DNA of 64,000 nt from assembly GCA_937868185.1 (NCBI GenBank), contig CALMMG010000002.1, forward strand, positions 1-64,000. Reading direction: 5' to 3'. Each line of letters opens with the position of its first letter. Position 1 is the first letter of the stretch. A program made the position numbers and the translations under genes. The DNA is from an uncultured Pseudomonadota bacterium. GTDB lineage: Bacteria > Desulfobacterota > Desulfobulbia > Desulfobulbales > Desulfurivibrionaceae. Positions 36,194 to 48,333 of this stretch are shown one piece after another. Below the pieces are notes generated by a model that saw only the letters and a list, made by a program, of their open reading frames with translations, was not told the DNA's origin and did not search any database.

Positions 36194-37066
36194 ATGCCGA
36201 GCCTAAAAGATGTAAAAACAAAGATTGGTGGGGTAAAGAAGACTGCCCAGATCACCAAGGCCATGAATATGGTTGCTGCGGCCAAGCTTCGCGGGGCGCA
36301 GCAGAAGATGGAAGATTTTCGTTCCTATGCCGAGAAGTTCAACGCGGCGATGGGGAATCTTTCTTCTGCCATGGATTCCGGCGCGTTTCCCCTTATGGAG
36401 AAGCGTGAAGTCAAGACCGTGGAGATTCTGGTGGTTACCTCGGATCGTGGCCTGTGCGGAAGTTTTAACGCCCATATCATGAAAATGACAGACAAGCTCA
36501 TTGCCAAGCTCGAGTCCGAGGGTAAGAAGGTTTCCCTGGTGTGTGTAGGCAAGAAGGGCGCCAGCTATTTTCGTAAAACCGGCAAGATTCGGCAGCGGTA
36601 CACCGACCTGATGGGCACCTTCCAGATGTTCAATGCTCGGACCATCGCCCAGGATATTGCCGGAAACTTTTTGGCCGGTGACAGCGATGAAGTTCGCATC
36701 GTCTTCGGGAAATTTAAAAGCGTTGCCGTGCAGCGTCCTGCTGAGCAGATGTTTCTGCCCATCCAGCCGGATGTAGTGGCGGCAACGGGGGTAACTTCTT
36801 CGGCTGCCGGGTCCTACATCTATGAGCCGAGCACCGAGGAGATCATGGAAGTGCTGTTGCCGCTCTACATGAATGTCATGGTTTACCATGCCATGCTTGA
36901 AGTCAGCGCCAGCGAGCATGCTGCTCGGATGAGCGCCATGGATAACGCCACCAACGCTTGTAAGGATATAATTCACAGCCTGACCCTGATTTATAACAAG
37001 GCGCGGCAGGCTGGTATCACCGCGGAATTGATGGATATTGTCGGCGGTGCCGAGGCTTTGAAGTAA
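36194..37066 (+). CDS. atpG: ATP synthase subunit gamma
   Basis: Central rotor shaft, 290 aa. N-terminal helix KTKIGGVKKTAQITKAMNMV and C-terminal helix with MSAMDNATNACKDIIHSLTL match the family; TSDRGLCGSFNAH is the conserved middle segment. Lies between atpA (15 bp) and atpD (73 bp). Confidence 0.97.
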   Translation: MPSLKDVKTKIGGVKKTAQITKAMNMVAAAKLRGAQQKMEDFRSYAEKFNAAMGNLSSAMDSGAFPLMEKREVKTVEILVVTSDRGLCGSFNAHIMKMTDKLIAKLESEGKKVSLVCVGKKGASYFRKTGKIRQRYTDLMGTFQMFNARTIAQDIAGNFLAGDSDEVRIVFGKFKSVAVQRPAEQMFLPIQPDVVAATGVTSSAAGSYIYEPSTEEIMEVLLPLYMNVMVYHAMLEVSASEHAARMSAMDNATNACKDIIHSLTLIYNKARQAGITAELMDIVGGAEALK

Positions 37067-37127
37067 CCAGGTGAAATCAGGCTGATTCATTCAGCTGTCA
37101 TAGATTGTCAACGTAAGTACTAGCTGA

Positions 37128-38561
<1,434 letters not shown>

Positions 38562-38618
38562 GGAATTGACTGACTTGCCGGTCCCATGGCGGGATCGGTG
38601 AGGACTTGAGGATTACCC

Positions 38619-39041
38619 ATGGCTGAAAAATTAAAGTTGGAAGTGGTAACTCCCAAAGGGGCTGTAGTGAGCCAAGAGGTTGACATTGTCACCGCTCCTG
38701 GTTACGGCGGTGAATTTGGTGTTCTTGCCAACCATGCGCCTTTTTTGAGTACGATCAAGACAGGTGTCCTGACCTTCAAGACAGGTGCCCAGGAAGAAAC
38801 CCTGATGGTGAGTGGTGGGTTTTGTGAAGTGTCCAATAACAAGCTGACCTTTCTTGTCGAATCTGCGGAGCGCGGGACAGATATTGATGTCGATCGCGCT
38901 ATGCGGGCTAAGGAACGGGCAGAAAAAAGGCTGGCGGAAGCGCAGGCCCAGAAAGAAAGATTTGATCGAACCAGGGCCGAGGCTGCTTTGCAAAGGGCTT
39001 TGAGTCGCCTTAAGGTTGCCGAGAGGCGTAAGGCTTCCTGA
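38619..39041 (+). CDS. atpC: ATP synthase subunit epsilon
   Basis: A 140-residue regulatory rotor subunit. The N-terminal beta-sandwich ([43 protein letters not shown]) is followed by the helical C-terminal hairpin. Last gene of the operon, followed by a strong terminator. Confidence 0.95.
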   Translation: MAEKLKLEVVTPKGAVVSQEVDIVTAPGYGGEFGVLANHAPFLSTIKTGVLTFKTGAQEETLMVSGGFCEVSNNKLTFLVESAERGTDIDVDRAMRAKERAEKRLAEAQAQKERFDRTRAEAALQRALSRLKVAERRKAS

Positions 39042-39065
39042 GAAGAAGATAGATAATGGTAATTT

Positions 39066-39097
39066 AAAAGCCGCTCGTTACCGAGCGGCTTTTTTTT
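39066..39097. terminator. Terminator of the ATP synthase operon, probably bidirectional
   Basis: A 12-bp stem, AAAAGCCGCTCG and CGAGCGGCTTTT, with loop TTAC and a following T-run on the plus strand. On the minus strand T residues follow as well. It also lies just after the cheX stop on the other strand. Confidence 0.92.
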
Positions 39098-39123
39098 ATA
39101 TCTCACGGTTGAGGTGAAATGAG

Positions 39124-39597
39124 TTACAGCTTTTCGCTGAGATTCGCTTCAACAACAAAAGAACCATCAGCGGTTTCGAATGGAATAACAATTGTTGGCG
39201 CCTTGGAATAATAGGAAATTTCTACCCCTTTGCCAACGACCATGTTGGGGGTGGCCAGCTCAAATTTGTGATCAAGTTTGGCCAACTGGGCCTTGGCGCC
39301 ACCACAGATCATATTGGTCAGCTCGCCAACAGCGTCAACAACTTCATCGTCAATCTTTGCTTTGGCATCTTCCATCAGCATGTTGGCGACAATTTTCAGG
39401 ATGCATTTTTCCGTAAAACTCACGATCATGCAGCCGGTGATCTCTTTGGAGGTCATGCCGATGATTCCGGTAACCTCACCATACGAGGTGGTGCCGTCTT
39501 TCAGCCGGGGTTTTTGCGGAGTTACTTGGGTCTGCGCCATTGTTTCAAGAACATTTTTGGCAGCATTTAAGAATGGATTTATGAATTCTGCTTTCAT
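39124..39597 (-). CDS. cheX: CheX-like chemotaxis phosphatase
   Basis: CheC/CheX-type protein that dephosphorylates CheY-P. The 157 residues have the catalytic E-x2-N helix (DAVGELTNMICGGAKAQL) and the typical VSFTEKCILKIVANMLMEDA segment. ATG 39597 is preferred over the upstream TTG at 39621; its ribosome-binding site is weak. It is a lone gene with no other chemotaxis genes near. It might act on the single-domain receiver at 21017 or on another CheY. Confidence 0.83.
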   Translation of the reverse strand: MKAEFINPFLNAAKNVLETMAQTQVTPQKPRLKDGTTSYGEVTGIIGMTSKEITGCMIVSFTEKCILKIVANMLMEDAKAKIDDEVVDAVGELTNMICGGAKAQLAKLDHKFELATPNMVVGKGVEISYYSKAPTIVIPFETADGSFVVEANLSEKL

Positions 39598-39908
39598 GAA
39601 TGGCTGCTCACGATTGTGCAACTGATTATCGAAAAAGTATTAGTTTAACTTGCGGGATATCCCTTGAATTGTCAAGGCCCTTTTGGTGCGCTTAAGGTCA
39701 AGTGACCCGATCTTTCGCCTCTCCGTGAGAAAGGAAGCATGACAACCATTTTTTATTCTTGCTGCGTCCATTGGCGTTAAAGTGAGTTTATGCATGAAAT
39801 GCATTTGAAAACAGATTAAAATATCAAATCACGATCTAACTTGTCGTTATTACAATAGATATCGGTAGTTGTACCGATGAGGTTCAATCTTCCGGGTAGG
39901 AGGCAGTG
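39598..39908. other. Intergenic region between cheX and gltA
   Basis: About 310 bp without a gene. I see only small hairpins: CCTTGA/TCAAGG near 39663-39678, and ATCGGTA/TACCGAT with loop GTTG at 39861-39878, 31 bp before the gltA start. The second could be an operator in the leader. No clear promoter match. Confidence 0.4.
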
Positions 39909-41315
39909 ATGGAGGCAAAAGAAAGGATGAACATATCCCGGCAATTTTCACGGGAGTTGCCCGTTGCCGGGAGAATCACGAATTTTGACGAGGTTGTTTC
40001 CGGCTATGAGGCCAAAGATGCTTTGCTTGAGGCGGAGCGCTGCCTGCAATGCAAAAAACCAAAATGCCGTGAGGGCTGCCCCATCCATAACGATATCCCC
40101 GGCTTTATCAGGCTGTTGCGGGAAGGCAAGATCGAGGAGGCATACTGGAAGGATCGTGAAACCAACTCGCTACCCGCTATCTGTTCGCGGGTCTGTCCCC
40201 ATGAATTTCAGTGTGAGGGACATTGTATCCGGGGGAAAAAGGGTGAGCCGGTGGCCATTGGCATGCTCGAGCGCTATATCGTTGACTGGATGGTGGCCAA
40301 CAACAAGAATCTGCTCCAGCCCTGTGCCCTGCCGAAGGGGAAAAAAGTGGCTATTGTCGGTTCTGGCCCGGCCGGAATGTCGGCGGCCTATTATCTTGCC
40401 CATGAAGGATATCATTGCACAATTTTTGAATCCCTCCCCGTTTTTGGCGGCATGCTGGCTGTGGGCATTCCGGCCTATCGTTTGCCACGCCAGGTTATTG
40501 CCGCAGAATGCGAGGCCTTGAAAAACTGCGGGGTGACTTTGGTGCATGGGGTGACCATTGGCAAGGATAAAACCCTGCTGGATTTGCGGGATGAGGGTTT
40601 TGCTGCGGTGTTTCTTGGGCCCGGCGCCCACTTAAGTCGCAAGTTGGGTGTGGATGGAGAAGATCTTGACGGGGTGGTGCATGGGGTTGATTACCTGCGC
40701 AAGGTTAATGTGGGCGAAAAGCTAACTCTCGGGAAAAATGTGGTGGTGGTCGGCGGCGGGAACGTGGCTATCGACTGCGCCCGTACTGCTTTGCGCACCG
40801 GCTCTGACAATGTCTTTATCCTCTATCGGCGTTCCAAGGCAGAGATGCCCGCCTCCCAGGCGGAAATCCACCATCTTGAGGAAGAAGGTGTACGCATCGA
40901 GATGCTGGCTGCCCCGGTTGCGATCCATGGCGAGAACGGCAGGCTGAGCAAGATCGAGTGCATCCGCATGGAGCTTGGCGCCTGCGATGCCTCAGGGCGT
41001 TGTCGGCCTGTGCCGAAAGAAGGATCGAATTTCATGCTTGCCGCTGATGCCATTATCCCGGCGATCAGCCAGGATGTTGATATTACGGCTGGCTCTGGTC
41101 TTGATCTGGCATTGAGCCGCTGGGGAACTTATGTGGTGGATGAGATTACCATGCAAACCTCAGAGGAGTGGATCTTTGCGGCAGGTGATGCGGTGCTTGG
41201 ACCTCAGACCGTGGCCAAGGCCGTGTACCAGGCCAAAGAGGCTGCTGAGTCCATCAAGCGATATCTTGAGGGCAAGGACCTCAAAGAAGGGCGTACAGGC
41301 TTTTCCCTCGAGTAA
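39909..41315 (+). CDS. gltA: Glutamate synthase small subunit-type NADPH oxidoreductase (GltA/NfnB-like)
   Basis: FAD and iron-sulfur oxidoreductase of the homotetrameric glutamate synthase/NfnB family. Residues about 45-110 hold the N-terminal cluster cysteines (RCLQCKKPKCREGCP, CSRVCPHEFQCEGHC). The FAD site is VAIVGSGPAGMSAAYYLA and the NADPH site VVVVGGGNVAIDCART. AGGAGG lies before ATG 39909; GTG 39906 is an alternative. 468 aa. No large glutamate synthase subunit or NfnA partner is nearby, so it may act alone in glutamate synthesis or as a ferredoxin/NADPH oxidoreductase. Confidence 0.85.
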   Translation: MEAKERMNISRQFSRELPVAGRITNFDEVVSGYEAKDALLEAERCLQCKKPKCREGCPIHNDIPGFIRLLREGKIEEAYWKDRETNSLPAICSRVCPHEFQCEGHCIRGKKGEPVAIGMLERYIVDWMVANNKNLLQPCALPKGKKVAIVGSGPAGMSAAYYLAHEGYHCTIFESLPVFGGMLAVGIPAYRLPRQVIAAECEALKNCGVTLVHGVTIGKDKTLLDLRDEGFAAVFLGPGAHLSRKLGVDGEDLDGVVHGVDYLRKVNVGEKLTLGKNVVVVGGGNVAIDCARTALRTGSDNVFILYRRSKAEMPASQAEIHHLEEEGVRIEMLAAPVAIHGENGRLSKIECIRMELGACDASGRCRPVPKEGSNFMLAADAIIPAISQDVDITAGSGLDLALSRWGTYVVDEITMQTSEEWIFAAGDAVLGPQTVAKAVYQAKEAAESIKRYLEGKDLKEGRTGFSLE

Positions 41316-41339
41316 CATTTTTTGTGCGACGAACTGCGT

Positions 41340-41376
41340 AAAAAGCCCCATCGGTGCAAAACCGGTGGGGCTTTTT
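41340..41376 (+). terminator. Intrinsic terminator after gltA
   Basis: A long stem, AAAAGCCCCATCGGT and ACCGGTGGGGCTTTT, loop GCAAA and a T-run. Lies 24 bp after the stop. Confidence 0.9.
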
Positions 41377-41498
41377 ATATTAGGTGCAGATGGGGATTTT
41401 GAGAAGAATTTACCTGAGGGAAGTGATAGCAAGTCAGCTTAAATGCTAATGGGTCTCATCGTGATAAAAATTCTTTGTTTGGGAAATCACCAGTCGGA

Positions 41499-43331
41499 TT
41501 AGCGATGGAAATTTGTGGCCAGGCTCATGCTTGCAACATATTGGCTAACGCCGCCGGAGATGTGATTGGCCACGCCGGCAAGGTAGGTTTCATCTTTGAG
41601 GCGTTTTTCCTCCTCCGGGTTGCTCAAAAAAGCGATTTCGGTGAGGATGGCAGGCATCTGGGCACCGATGAGCACAACAAAAGGTGCCTTCTTGACTCCG
41701 AGATTGGAGACAGTGCTGAATTTTTTATTCAAGCCGCTCACCATTTCTTCCTGAACCAGGCCAGCCAATTTCAGGGATTCGTTTATTTTTGAATTCTGCA
41801 TGAGATCCAGGAGGATGGATTGCAGGTCACTGATCTGCTTGGCTGAGGTGGCGTTTTCCATGGCCGCGAGACGCATGGCGTCCTTGTTGCTGGCCAGGTC
41901 AAGGACATAGGTTTCGATGCCCCGGGCTTCATGGTTAGGCGCGGCGTTCACATGGATGGAAAGGAACAGATCGGCTTCCTTCGCATTGGCTATGGCCGTT
42001 CGTTCTTCCAAGGGGATGAAGACATCACGGTCACGGGTGAGGATAACCTCGCAGCCAAGCTTTTCCCTGAGAATCTTGGCTACCCTGAGGGCGACATCAA
42101 GGACGATGTCTTTTTCCTTGAGGCCGCTAGGGCTGCAGGTGCCAGGATCTTTACCGCCATGGCCTGGATCAATCACGATCTTTTTGATGCCTAAGCCGAG
42201 CTGTCGTGCCAGGGAGGGGGGCTCTGTCTTGGTTGCCAAGCGCCCCTTTTTCCCCTTGTCTGCGATTTTCTCCTTGCTTCCACGCTTCTCCGTTTTCTCA
42301 GGGGAGGCATCGCTGCTCATCACATCAATGACCACCCGGAAGGGATCAGCAAGGGTGAAAACCTTATAATTAGAAATATTGGACTGGGTATCAAGGACAA
42401 CGCGCACTGTTTTTGGATCAAACTGGGCATTTCTGACCCGCCGCAAAAGGCCGTCTTCAATGGGAATGGTACTGATGGTGTCGGGGCTAAGGCGGCAGTT
42501 TTCCAGATCAATGTAAATTCTCCGCGGGGAAGCCTCATTTCCGGTAAGCGTCTGGTGTTTGAACGTCACCGGGGCAGAGGTCTCGACAACCAGGCGGGTA
42601 TAGCGGTTGTTGGACCAGTGGTGGATGGGCAGTACTGTTGCCAAGCCGGTTTTTGGCGCGGTATGCTCTTGGTGCTGCGGTTCACTGGCGGCCGGTTGCG
42701 GGGAGATACATTTTTCTCCGGGCGCGTCTTTATCTGCAATCGGACTAGGCGTGGTCGTTGTGTGCTTGATCTGTAACAATTGTTCTTGTGCGGCGGCGGC
42801 CATGTCACCTTCGGGATAAATGGCGATAATTTTTGTATAGGCCCGCGCTGCTTTGCCCGGGTCCTTTTTGTCGGTAAGATAGATGGTGCCCAGAATAAAA
42901 AAGGCGTCATCGGCCAGAGCATTTCCCGCATAGTGGGAGCTCAGCTCTTCGTAGGAAGCAATGGCTTGGTCAAGATCCTTGGCTTTGCCGGACTGCTTGT
43001 ACATGGTCTGGTAGATTTTCCCCAGCATGTATAGCGCTTTAGGGGCAACCTGATGGTCGGGTGCGGCTTTGTATATGCTGCGGAAGGCGGTAACGGAGGT
43101 GAGCAGACTGTTCCGGTCATTGCCCTTGTCGCTGGCAGTCAGATCCTGATAGTAGGCTTTGGCCTGCCCGTATTGTCTGGTGATATCATCCTGGTCTGGA
43201 TCCGGTCCGGCCCAGACCGTGGTGGTGAACAAGAGCAGCAGGAGAATCCAGAGCAAAAAACGCGGGGAAATGCGTTTTCCTTGCGGGGGCTTGGATGCTC
43301 GGTCTGCATATCGTTTACTCTTACTCCACAT
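41499..43331 (-). CDS. amiC: N-acetylmuramoyl-L-alanine amidase (AmiC-type) with TPR and AMIN domains
   Basis: Secreted peptidoglycan amidase, 610 aa. N-terminal signal anchor [17 protein letters not shown] (residues 25-41), then TPR/TolA-binding-like repeats (about 70-195), an AMIN domain (about 240-345: [17 protein letters not shown] ... [10 protein letters not shown]) and a zinc Amidase_3 domain (about 385-605: [50 protein letters not shown]). It cuts the stem peptide from MurNAc, probably during cell separation. It overlaps mutS by 11 bases. The TPR addition is less usual and suggests recruitment by a partner. Confidence 0.9.
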   Translation of the reverse strand: MWSKSKRYADRASKPPQGKRISPRFLLWILLLLLFTTTVWAGPDPDQDDITRQYGQAKAYYQDLTASDKGNDRNSLLTSVTAFRSIYKAAPDHQVAPKALYMLGKIYQTMYKQSGKAKDLDQAIASYEELSSHYAGNALADDAFFILGTIYLTDKKDPGKAARAYTKIIAIYPEGDMAAAAQEQLLQIKHTTTTPSPIADKDAPGEKCISPQPAASEPQHQEHTAPKTGLATVLPIHHWSNNRYTRLVVETSAPVTFKHQTLTGNEASPRRIYIDLENCRLSPDTISTIPIEDGLLRRVRNAQFDPKTVRVVLDTQSNISNYKVFTLADPFRVVIDVMSSDASPEKTEKRGSKEKIADKGKKGRLATKTEPPSLARQLGLGIKKIVIDPGHGGKDPGTCSPSGLKEKDIVLDVALRVAKILREKLGCEVILTRDRDVFIPLEERTAIANAKEADLFLSIHVNAAPNHEARGIETYVLDLASNKDAMRLAAMENATSAKQISDLQSILLDLMQNSKINESLKLAGLVQEEMVSGLNKKFSTVSNLGVKKAPFVVLIGAQMPAILTEIAFLSNPEEEKRLKDETYLAGVANHISGGVSQYVASMSLATNFHR

Positions 43332-45963
43332 CGGTCAGCCTTTTGAGTTCATAGAGGAGGTCCAGGGCCTCCCGGGGCGACAGTCCATCGGGATTGATCT
43401 CTCGCAACCTGAGCGAAGCAGGAGATTCTCCCCCGCCGAACAGGGAGAGCTGGCCAGATTGCTGGAGCTTCTTTTTTCTCGGCGAGGTGGCGATACGCGG
43501 TTCTCCCTGGCGGTTGAATTCTCCCTGTTCGATATTATGCAATAATTCCTTGGCTCTGGCAACCACCTTCGCTGGAACTCCGGCCAAGGCGGCAACCTGT
43601 ATGCCGTAGCTGCGGTTGGTTCCGCCCGGGAGAAGTTTATGCAGAAAAATGATGGTGTCGTTCCACTCCCGCACCGCGATGTTGTAATTTTTGACCCGGT
43701 TGTTGGTGACGGCCAGCTCGGTCAGCTCATGGTAGTGGGTGGCGAAGATGGTCTTGACCCCTTTGCCGTTTTTGTTGACCAGCTCTTCGGCAACGGCCCA
43801 GGCAATGGAAAGGCCGTCAAAGGTGGAGGTGCCGCGGCCGATTTCATCGAGGATCACCAGGCTCCGCTGGGTGGCGTTGTTGAGGATATTGGCGGTTTCA
43901 TTCATCTCCACCATGAAGGTGGACTGGCCGCGGCGTAGATTGTCCGAGGCCCCGACCCGAGTGAAGATGCGATCCACTACCCCGATTTCCGCTGCGGCGG
44001 CAGGGACGAAGCTGCCCATCTGGGCCATGAGGGTGATGAGCGCAGTCTGCCGCAGTACTGTTGATTTGCCTGCCATGTTGGGGCCGGTGATGATCAGAAC
44101 CTCTTCGCTCTCCTGATCAAGATGGATATCGTTGGGCACAAAGCGGCCAGGCGGCAGGGCGCGTTCGATTACGGGATGGCGGCCTTCCTTGATGATAATC
44201 GCCTCACCCGCAGTGACCACGGGTTTGCTGTAACGGTATTTTTGGGCAGCCTCGGCCAGACAGCAGAAAAAATCGATTTGCGCCACCCCTGCCGCGGCCT
44301 GCAAAATCCGGGAGGATTCCGCCGCCACCGTCGCGCGGATCGTGGTAAACAGCCGGTATTCCAGCTCCAAGCGCTTGTCGTGGGCGCCCAACACCTTTTC
44401 TTCAAACTCTTTGAGTTCCTGGGTAATGAAGCGTTCGGCGTTGACCAGCGTCTGTTTGCGGATGAAGTCGTTGGGGACATGGGCAAGCTGGCCGCGGCTT
44501 ATTTCGATATAGTAGCCAAAGATCTTGTTGAAGCCGATCTTCAGGTTGCTGATGCCGGTGCGTGCCCGTTCCCGGGCCTCAAGGCCGAGGATCAGTGCCT
44601 TGCCGTCGCGTAGCAGGCTGACCAGTTCGTCAAGCTCTGCGTTGTAACCAGGCTTGATGAGATTGCCTTCTCGCAAGGAACCCGGAGCATCCTCGCGGAT
44701 TCCGGTTTCCAACAGGAGACGAAGCTCGGCAAGCTCATCCACTGTACCGAGGTCAGCCAGCAGACTAGTGGCCCCGGCCAGTTTTTCTTTAAGTTGGGGC
44801 AGTTGGGCCAGGGAGCACTTAAGAGCCGCGAGATCGCGGGCATTGGCTGATCCCAGCACCACCCGGCCATTCAAACGTTCCAGGTCATAGACCTTGGTCA
44901 GCAGTTCCCGGAGATCCTCCCGCAACTGGGGGGCGAGGTAGAGCTGTTCCACCGTGTCCAACCGTTGCCGGATGGTTGCAACATCCTGCAGGGGAAACAA
45001 CAGATTCTTTTTGAGCAGTCTTGCCCCCATGGGGGTTTCGCACAGATCGAGGGTGTCCAGCAGCGAGCCCTCTCGGGCGCCGCCGGTTATGGTCTGGGTG
45101 AGCTCCAGATTGCGGCGGGAGGACTCATCCATGAGCAAGACGTGGTCGAATTCGATGGGGGTAAGCTGTTCGATGTGATCCAGGGCGGTCTTCTGGGTTT
45201 TTTGCAGGTAGAGGAGCAGACCGCCTGCTGCACCAATCCCGGCCTTCATTTCCTCGCAGCCGAATCCGGCCAGATTGGCCACGCGAAAATGTTCCAGCAG
45301 CCTCTGCCGCGCCATTTCAGGCTGGAAATCGGCGGGCGACCGTCTGGTAAGGCAGCTTTGGGGCAGATAGGTCAGCAGTTCGTTCGCCAGGCTCGAATCC
45401 TCACCGGTCTCTTCGGGCAGCAGGATTTCCGAGGGGGCCAACCTGCCGAGTTCATCCAGCAGAGCGGCGAGATCATCCCGCTCGCTCACCAGAAACTCGC
45501 CGGTGGAAAGATCGAGCAGGCTTAACCCCCAGATTTTGCCTTTCTGGCAGATGGCGGCCAGATAACGGTTGTCCTTGTCGCTCAGTAGCTGCTCGTCGGT
45601 GACGAGCCCAGGGGTGACCACCCTGACCACCTCGCGCCGGACCACGCCCTTGGCCTCTTTAGGATCCTCCACCTGCTCGCAGATCGCTACCTTGAACCCC
45701 GCCTTGATCATCTTGGCTAGATAGGAGGAAACCGCGTGGTAAGGGATTCCGCAGAGTGGGATCCGGTTTTCGTCATCCTTGCTATTTCTGGAGGTGAGGG
45801 TGATGCCCAGCACCTTGGAGGCGGTTACGGCATCATCAAAGAACATCTCGTAGAAATCGCCCAGCCGGTAGAACAGAATGGCATCCTGATGCTGTGCCTT
45901 GATTGCAAGGTACTGCTGCATCATGGGGGTGATTTTAACGGAAGCGGGTGTGGTGTTGGTCAT
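43321..45963 (-). CDS. mutS: DNA mismatch repair protein MutS
   Basis: Mismatch-recognition ATPase, 880 aa. The N-terminal mismatch motif is in [17 protein letters not shown], the ATPase has Walker [16 protein letters not shown], and [19 protein letters not shown] and [11 protein letters not shown] follow. The frame extends to 46059 but ATG 45963 gives a normal start; its ribosome-binding site is weak. It is transcribed into the amidase. Confidence 0.97.
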   Translation of the reverse strand: MTNTTPASVKITPMMQQYLAIKAQHQDAILFYRLGDFYEMFFDDAVTASKVLGITLTSRNSKDDENRIPLCGIPYHAVSSYLAKMIKAGFKVAICEQVEDPKEAKGVVRREVVRVVTPGLVTDEQLLSDKDNRYLAAICQKGKIWGLSLLDLSTGEFLVSERDDLAALLDELGRLAPSEILLPEETGEDSSLANELLTYLPQSCLTRRSPADFQPEMARQRLLEHFRVANLAGFGCEEMKAGIGAAGGLLLYLQKTQKTALDHIEQLTPIEFDHVLLMDESSRRNLELTQTITGGAREGSLLDTLDLCETPMGARLLKKNLLFPLQDVATIRQRLDTVEQLYLAPQLREDLRELLTKVYDLERLNGRVVLGSANARDLAALKCSLAQLPQLKEKLAGATSLLADLGTVDELAELRLLLETGIREDAPGSLREGNLIKPGYNAELDELVSLLRDGKALILGLEARERARTGISNLKIGFNKIFGYYIEISRGQLAHVPNDFIRKQTLVNAERFITQELKEFEEKVLGAHDKRLELEYRLFTTIRATVAAESSRILQAAAGVAQIDFFCCLAEAAQKYRYSKPVVTAGEAIIIKEGRHPVIERALPPGRFVPNDIHLDQESEEVLIITGPNMAGKSTVLRQTALITLMAQMGSFVPAAAAEIGVVDRIFTRVGASDNLRRGQSTFMVEMNETANILNNATQRSLVILDEIGRGTSTFDGLSIAWAVAEELVNKNGKGVKTIFATHYHELTELAVTNNRVKNYNIAVREWNDTIIFLHKLLPGGTNRSYGIQVAALAGVPAKVVARAKELLHNIEQGEFNRQGEPRIATSPRKKKLQQSGQLSLFGGGESPASLRLREINPDGLSPREALDLLYELKRLTDVE

Positions 45964-46181
45964 AAGTGTTCGAGAAGGGGATGTTCCTTGCGCTGCGTTG
46001 CGCCTGCGGAAACGGTCATACTGCCGCCCTGCAGCGATTGATAGGAGGTTTTTCGCCAAAAGTCAAGCGTCGGCCGCAAATTTACGGCGTTAGTATTGAA
46101 ATTGGTGTGCTGATACGCTAGGGTAGAGCGTCAACCGGGATGGTGGAACTGGATGTTTTTTTTAAGAATCAGGAGGAAGAT

Positions 46182-47153
46182 ATGGGCTGGAAAGGATTGT
46201 TGGTTGTGGGTGCGGCGCTGTTGCTTGGCGCAGGCTATGTGTCGGCAGAGGTTATCACCATTGATAAGGAGCCGATACAGCTTGTGGAGCTGCGCAAGGG
46301 TTATGAGGCGGAACTGAAAACCGCAGCCACCCCGGACGAGCTTGCAAAGGTTCAGGAGGAACATGAGCAGGCCAAGAAAAATCTTTCCAAGTCTGAGGGA
46401 TACTCCCAGAAGCTTTCTCTCCTGGAAGAGGCGAAGAAGAAAGAGATCGAGGCGATCAATGCCAAATATCTCAAGGAGCAGGAAAAGATAGACGTCGCAA
46501 CCCGCAAGTCCATTGACGAGAAATATGAAAAGAAGATTGCGGAGTTGAAGAACCGAAGTGTGGCAAAGACCAGCAGCAGTTATCAGGCCAAGTTGGAGAA
46601 ATTGGAAAAGGAGCTCATCGGCAAGAATGATTTGGCTGGGGCTCTCATGGTGCAGAGCGAGCGCAGGAAGATGAGTGGTGCTCCCGCCGTTGCGACCCCG
46701 ATCGCCGCCGCGCCGGTTGCTGCGCCGTCATCAACTCCCGTGGTGGCTTCCGCCAGCGGGAAGGGCAAGGACAACCAGGGCCATGTGAGTTCGGTCCGCG
46801 GGCTTGCTGGTGCCGAAGGCAACACCTCCAACAATATCTACACCTTTACCCTGGACAGGATCAGCGGCCAGGCAAAGCTGGTTTTTTACGGCTATGGTAG
46901 CCGTTCTGGCAACACCTTCGGTAAGGTGTATCTGATCGGCCCGGATGGGAGTCGCACCGAGGTGGCCAAGTGGCGGCCCGATCTTCTCAAGGGGCCAAAG
47001 TTTGCGGACATCAAGTCCTATACCGACGTGCAGCCGATCAGTGCCGATATTTCAAGCCAGGTCAAGCAGCCCGGCCAATACCGGGTGGAATTTCAGTACA
47101 CCGATGGCGATGAGGCCCTCAACATCTACCGGGTAGAGATCCAGACCCTGTAA
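46182..47153 (+). CDS. Secreted coiled-coil protein of unknown function
   Basis: 323 aa. ATG 46182 has AGGAGGAAGAT before it and begins a signal peptide (GLLVVGAALLLGAGYVSA, cleaved near AEV). Residues about 35-165 are a Lys/Glu-rich coiled coil. A Pro/Ala-rich linker (PIAAAPVAAPSSTPV) leads to a C-terminal beta-rich domain (about 230-323) with KLVFYGYGSRSGNTFGKVYL and PGQYRVEFQYTDGDEALNIYRVEI. No catalytic motif. The frame is also open back to 46140. It has its own terminator and stands alone. I do not recognise the family. Confidence 0.65.
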   Translation: MGWKGLLVVGAALLLGAGYVSAEVITIDKEPIQLVELRKGYEAELKTAATPDELAKVQEEHEQAKKNLSKSEGYSQKLSLLEEAKKKEIEAINAKYLKEQEKIDVATRKSIDEKYEKKIAELKNRSVAKTSSSYQAKLEKLEKELIGKNDLAGALMVQSERRKMSGAPAVATPIAAAPVAAPSSTPVVASASGKGKDNQGHVSSVRGLAGAEGNTSNNIYTFTLDRISGQAKLVFYGYGSRSGNTFGKVYLIGPDGSRTEVAKWRPDLLKGPKFADIKSYTDVQPISADISSQVKQPGQYRVEFQYTDGDEALNIYRVEIQTL

Positions 47154-47181
47154 TCTCCAGTTTCTGGCGTTAAGCATTCAG

Positions 47182-47216
47182 CCCCGACAGCGGAAAACCG
47201 CTGCCGGGGTTTTTTA
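47182..47216. terminator. Terminator between the coiled-coil gene and the HIT gene
   Basis: A 12-bp stem starting CCCCG.CAGCGG with loop AAAA and one mismatch, then six T. Its end overlaps the stop codon of the convergent HIT gene, so it could serve both directions. Confidence 0.85.
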
Positions 47217-47699
47217 TGGGGTTTGAAATTCCGGCAGCAGCCGGGCGAAGGTGTTGTTGATGTGTTCCGGGATGGTGCGCACCTCGGCCAGCACGGTCAT
47301 GTAATTGTGGTCCCCATGCCAGCGCGGCACGATATGCCAGTGCAGATGGGAGGCTACGCCTGCGCCAGCCACCTCGCCCAGGTTTAGGCCGATATTGAAG
47401 CCGTCCGGTTTGAGCTGGCGCCGCAGGATTGCTGTGCAACGTTGGAGCATGGCGGCCAGGGCGTTGCTTTCCGCACTGCTCAGCTCGCCGATATCCGCCA
47501 CATGCCGGGCCGGGGCCACCAGCAGATGGCCGTTGGCGTAGGGGAAACGATTCATAAGCACGACCAGGAGCCGATCACGGTAGAGGATAAGGTCTTCGAC
47601 GGAATGGGCCGAATCTGGCGCAGCGCAGAAAAAACAGCCCTTGGTGGCGGTCTTGGTCTCGATATATTCCATCCGCCAGGGCGTCCAGAGGGTTTTCAT
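47214..47699 (-). CDS. HIT-domain hydrolase (Ap4A phosphorylase-like)
   Basis: A 161-residue histidine-triad protein with the catalytic HLHWHIVPRW. A CFFC pair near residue 23 and RFPYANGHLLVAP match the Ap4A-phosphorylase-like HIT branch. It probably hydrolyses or phosphorolyses a dinucleoside polyphosphate or a nucleotidyl bond. Overlaps the upstream phosphoesterase gene by four bases (ATGA). Confidence 0.85.
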   Translation of the reverse strand: MKTLWTPWRMEYIETKTATKGCFFCAAPDSAHSVEDLILYRDRLLVVLMNRFPYANGHLLVAPARHVADIGELSSAESNALAAMLQRCTAILRRQLKPDGFNIGLNLGEVAGAGVASHLHWHIVPRWHGDHNYMTVLAEVRTIPEHINNTFARLLPEFQTP

Positions 47700-48196
47700 A
47701 GCTTGGCCTGAATCTGATAAATTTGACCTTGCAGGGTTTCTCCGACCTTAAGAATGGCAAAGGTGCCACCTCCCCCGGCATAGCCCGTGCCGGTGAAACT
47801 GCCTGGGTTGATGTAGAGAATTCCGCCCAGGCGGTGGCAGACGGGCCTGTGGGTGTGGCCGTACACAATGCAGTCCGCTTCCGGAAAGATCTCGATTAGG
47901 CGTTGCTCAAAATCATAGGTGTTGCCGGCGCGATGGATTAGGCCGATGGTGAAGCCGCCCACCTGTATTTCCTTGTGGGTCGGCAGGTGCTGGCAGGCCG
48001 AGGCTGAGCACATATTGCCGTGTACCGCATGCACCTCTTTGCCGGGAAATACTGTGAGGATTGCCGGGTCAGTGAGGTCTCCGGCATGGAGGATTATGTC
48101 CGCATCATGGAAGCAGGCCTCCGCAATCTTTTTGAAGGTCTCGGTGGGCCGGGCGAGATGTGTATCGGAGAGGATGCCAATCTTCACAGGATTCAT
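47696..48196 (-). CDS. YfcE/MJ0936-type metallophosphoesterase
   Basis: A 166-residue dinuclear metal phosphodiesterase. Motifs ILSDTHL, LHAGDLTD, VHGNMCS, IGLIHRAG and CIVYGHTHRP are in the family order. ATG 48196 gives the conserved MNPVKIGILSDTHL start. The genes may be co-translated (ATGA overlap with HIT). Substrate unknown, likely a small phosphodiester. Confidence 0.87.
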   Translation of the reverse strand: MNPVKIGILSDTHLARPTETFKKIAEACFHDADIILHAGDLTDPAILTVFPGKEVHAVHGNMCSASACQHLPTHKEIQVGGFTIGLIHRAGNTYDFEQRLIEIFPEADCIVYGHTHRPVCHRLGGILYINPGSFTGTGYAGGGGTFAILKVGETLQGQIYQIQAKL

Positions 48197-48333
48197 AGTT
48201 TGAGCGTTGCACAAGCTTAGGGTCTAGAACTCTCGGAATTGCCTGGTGCTACGAATATTTTAGTGTAGCCGAGAATGGCCACAAATCTCAAGCAGAGAAA
48301 AAGAGCTCTGTCGGCAGGCACCTCGGAAAAAGT

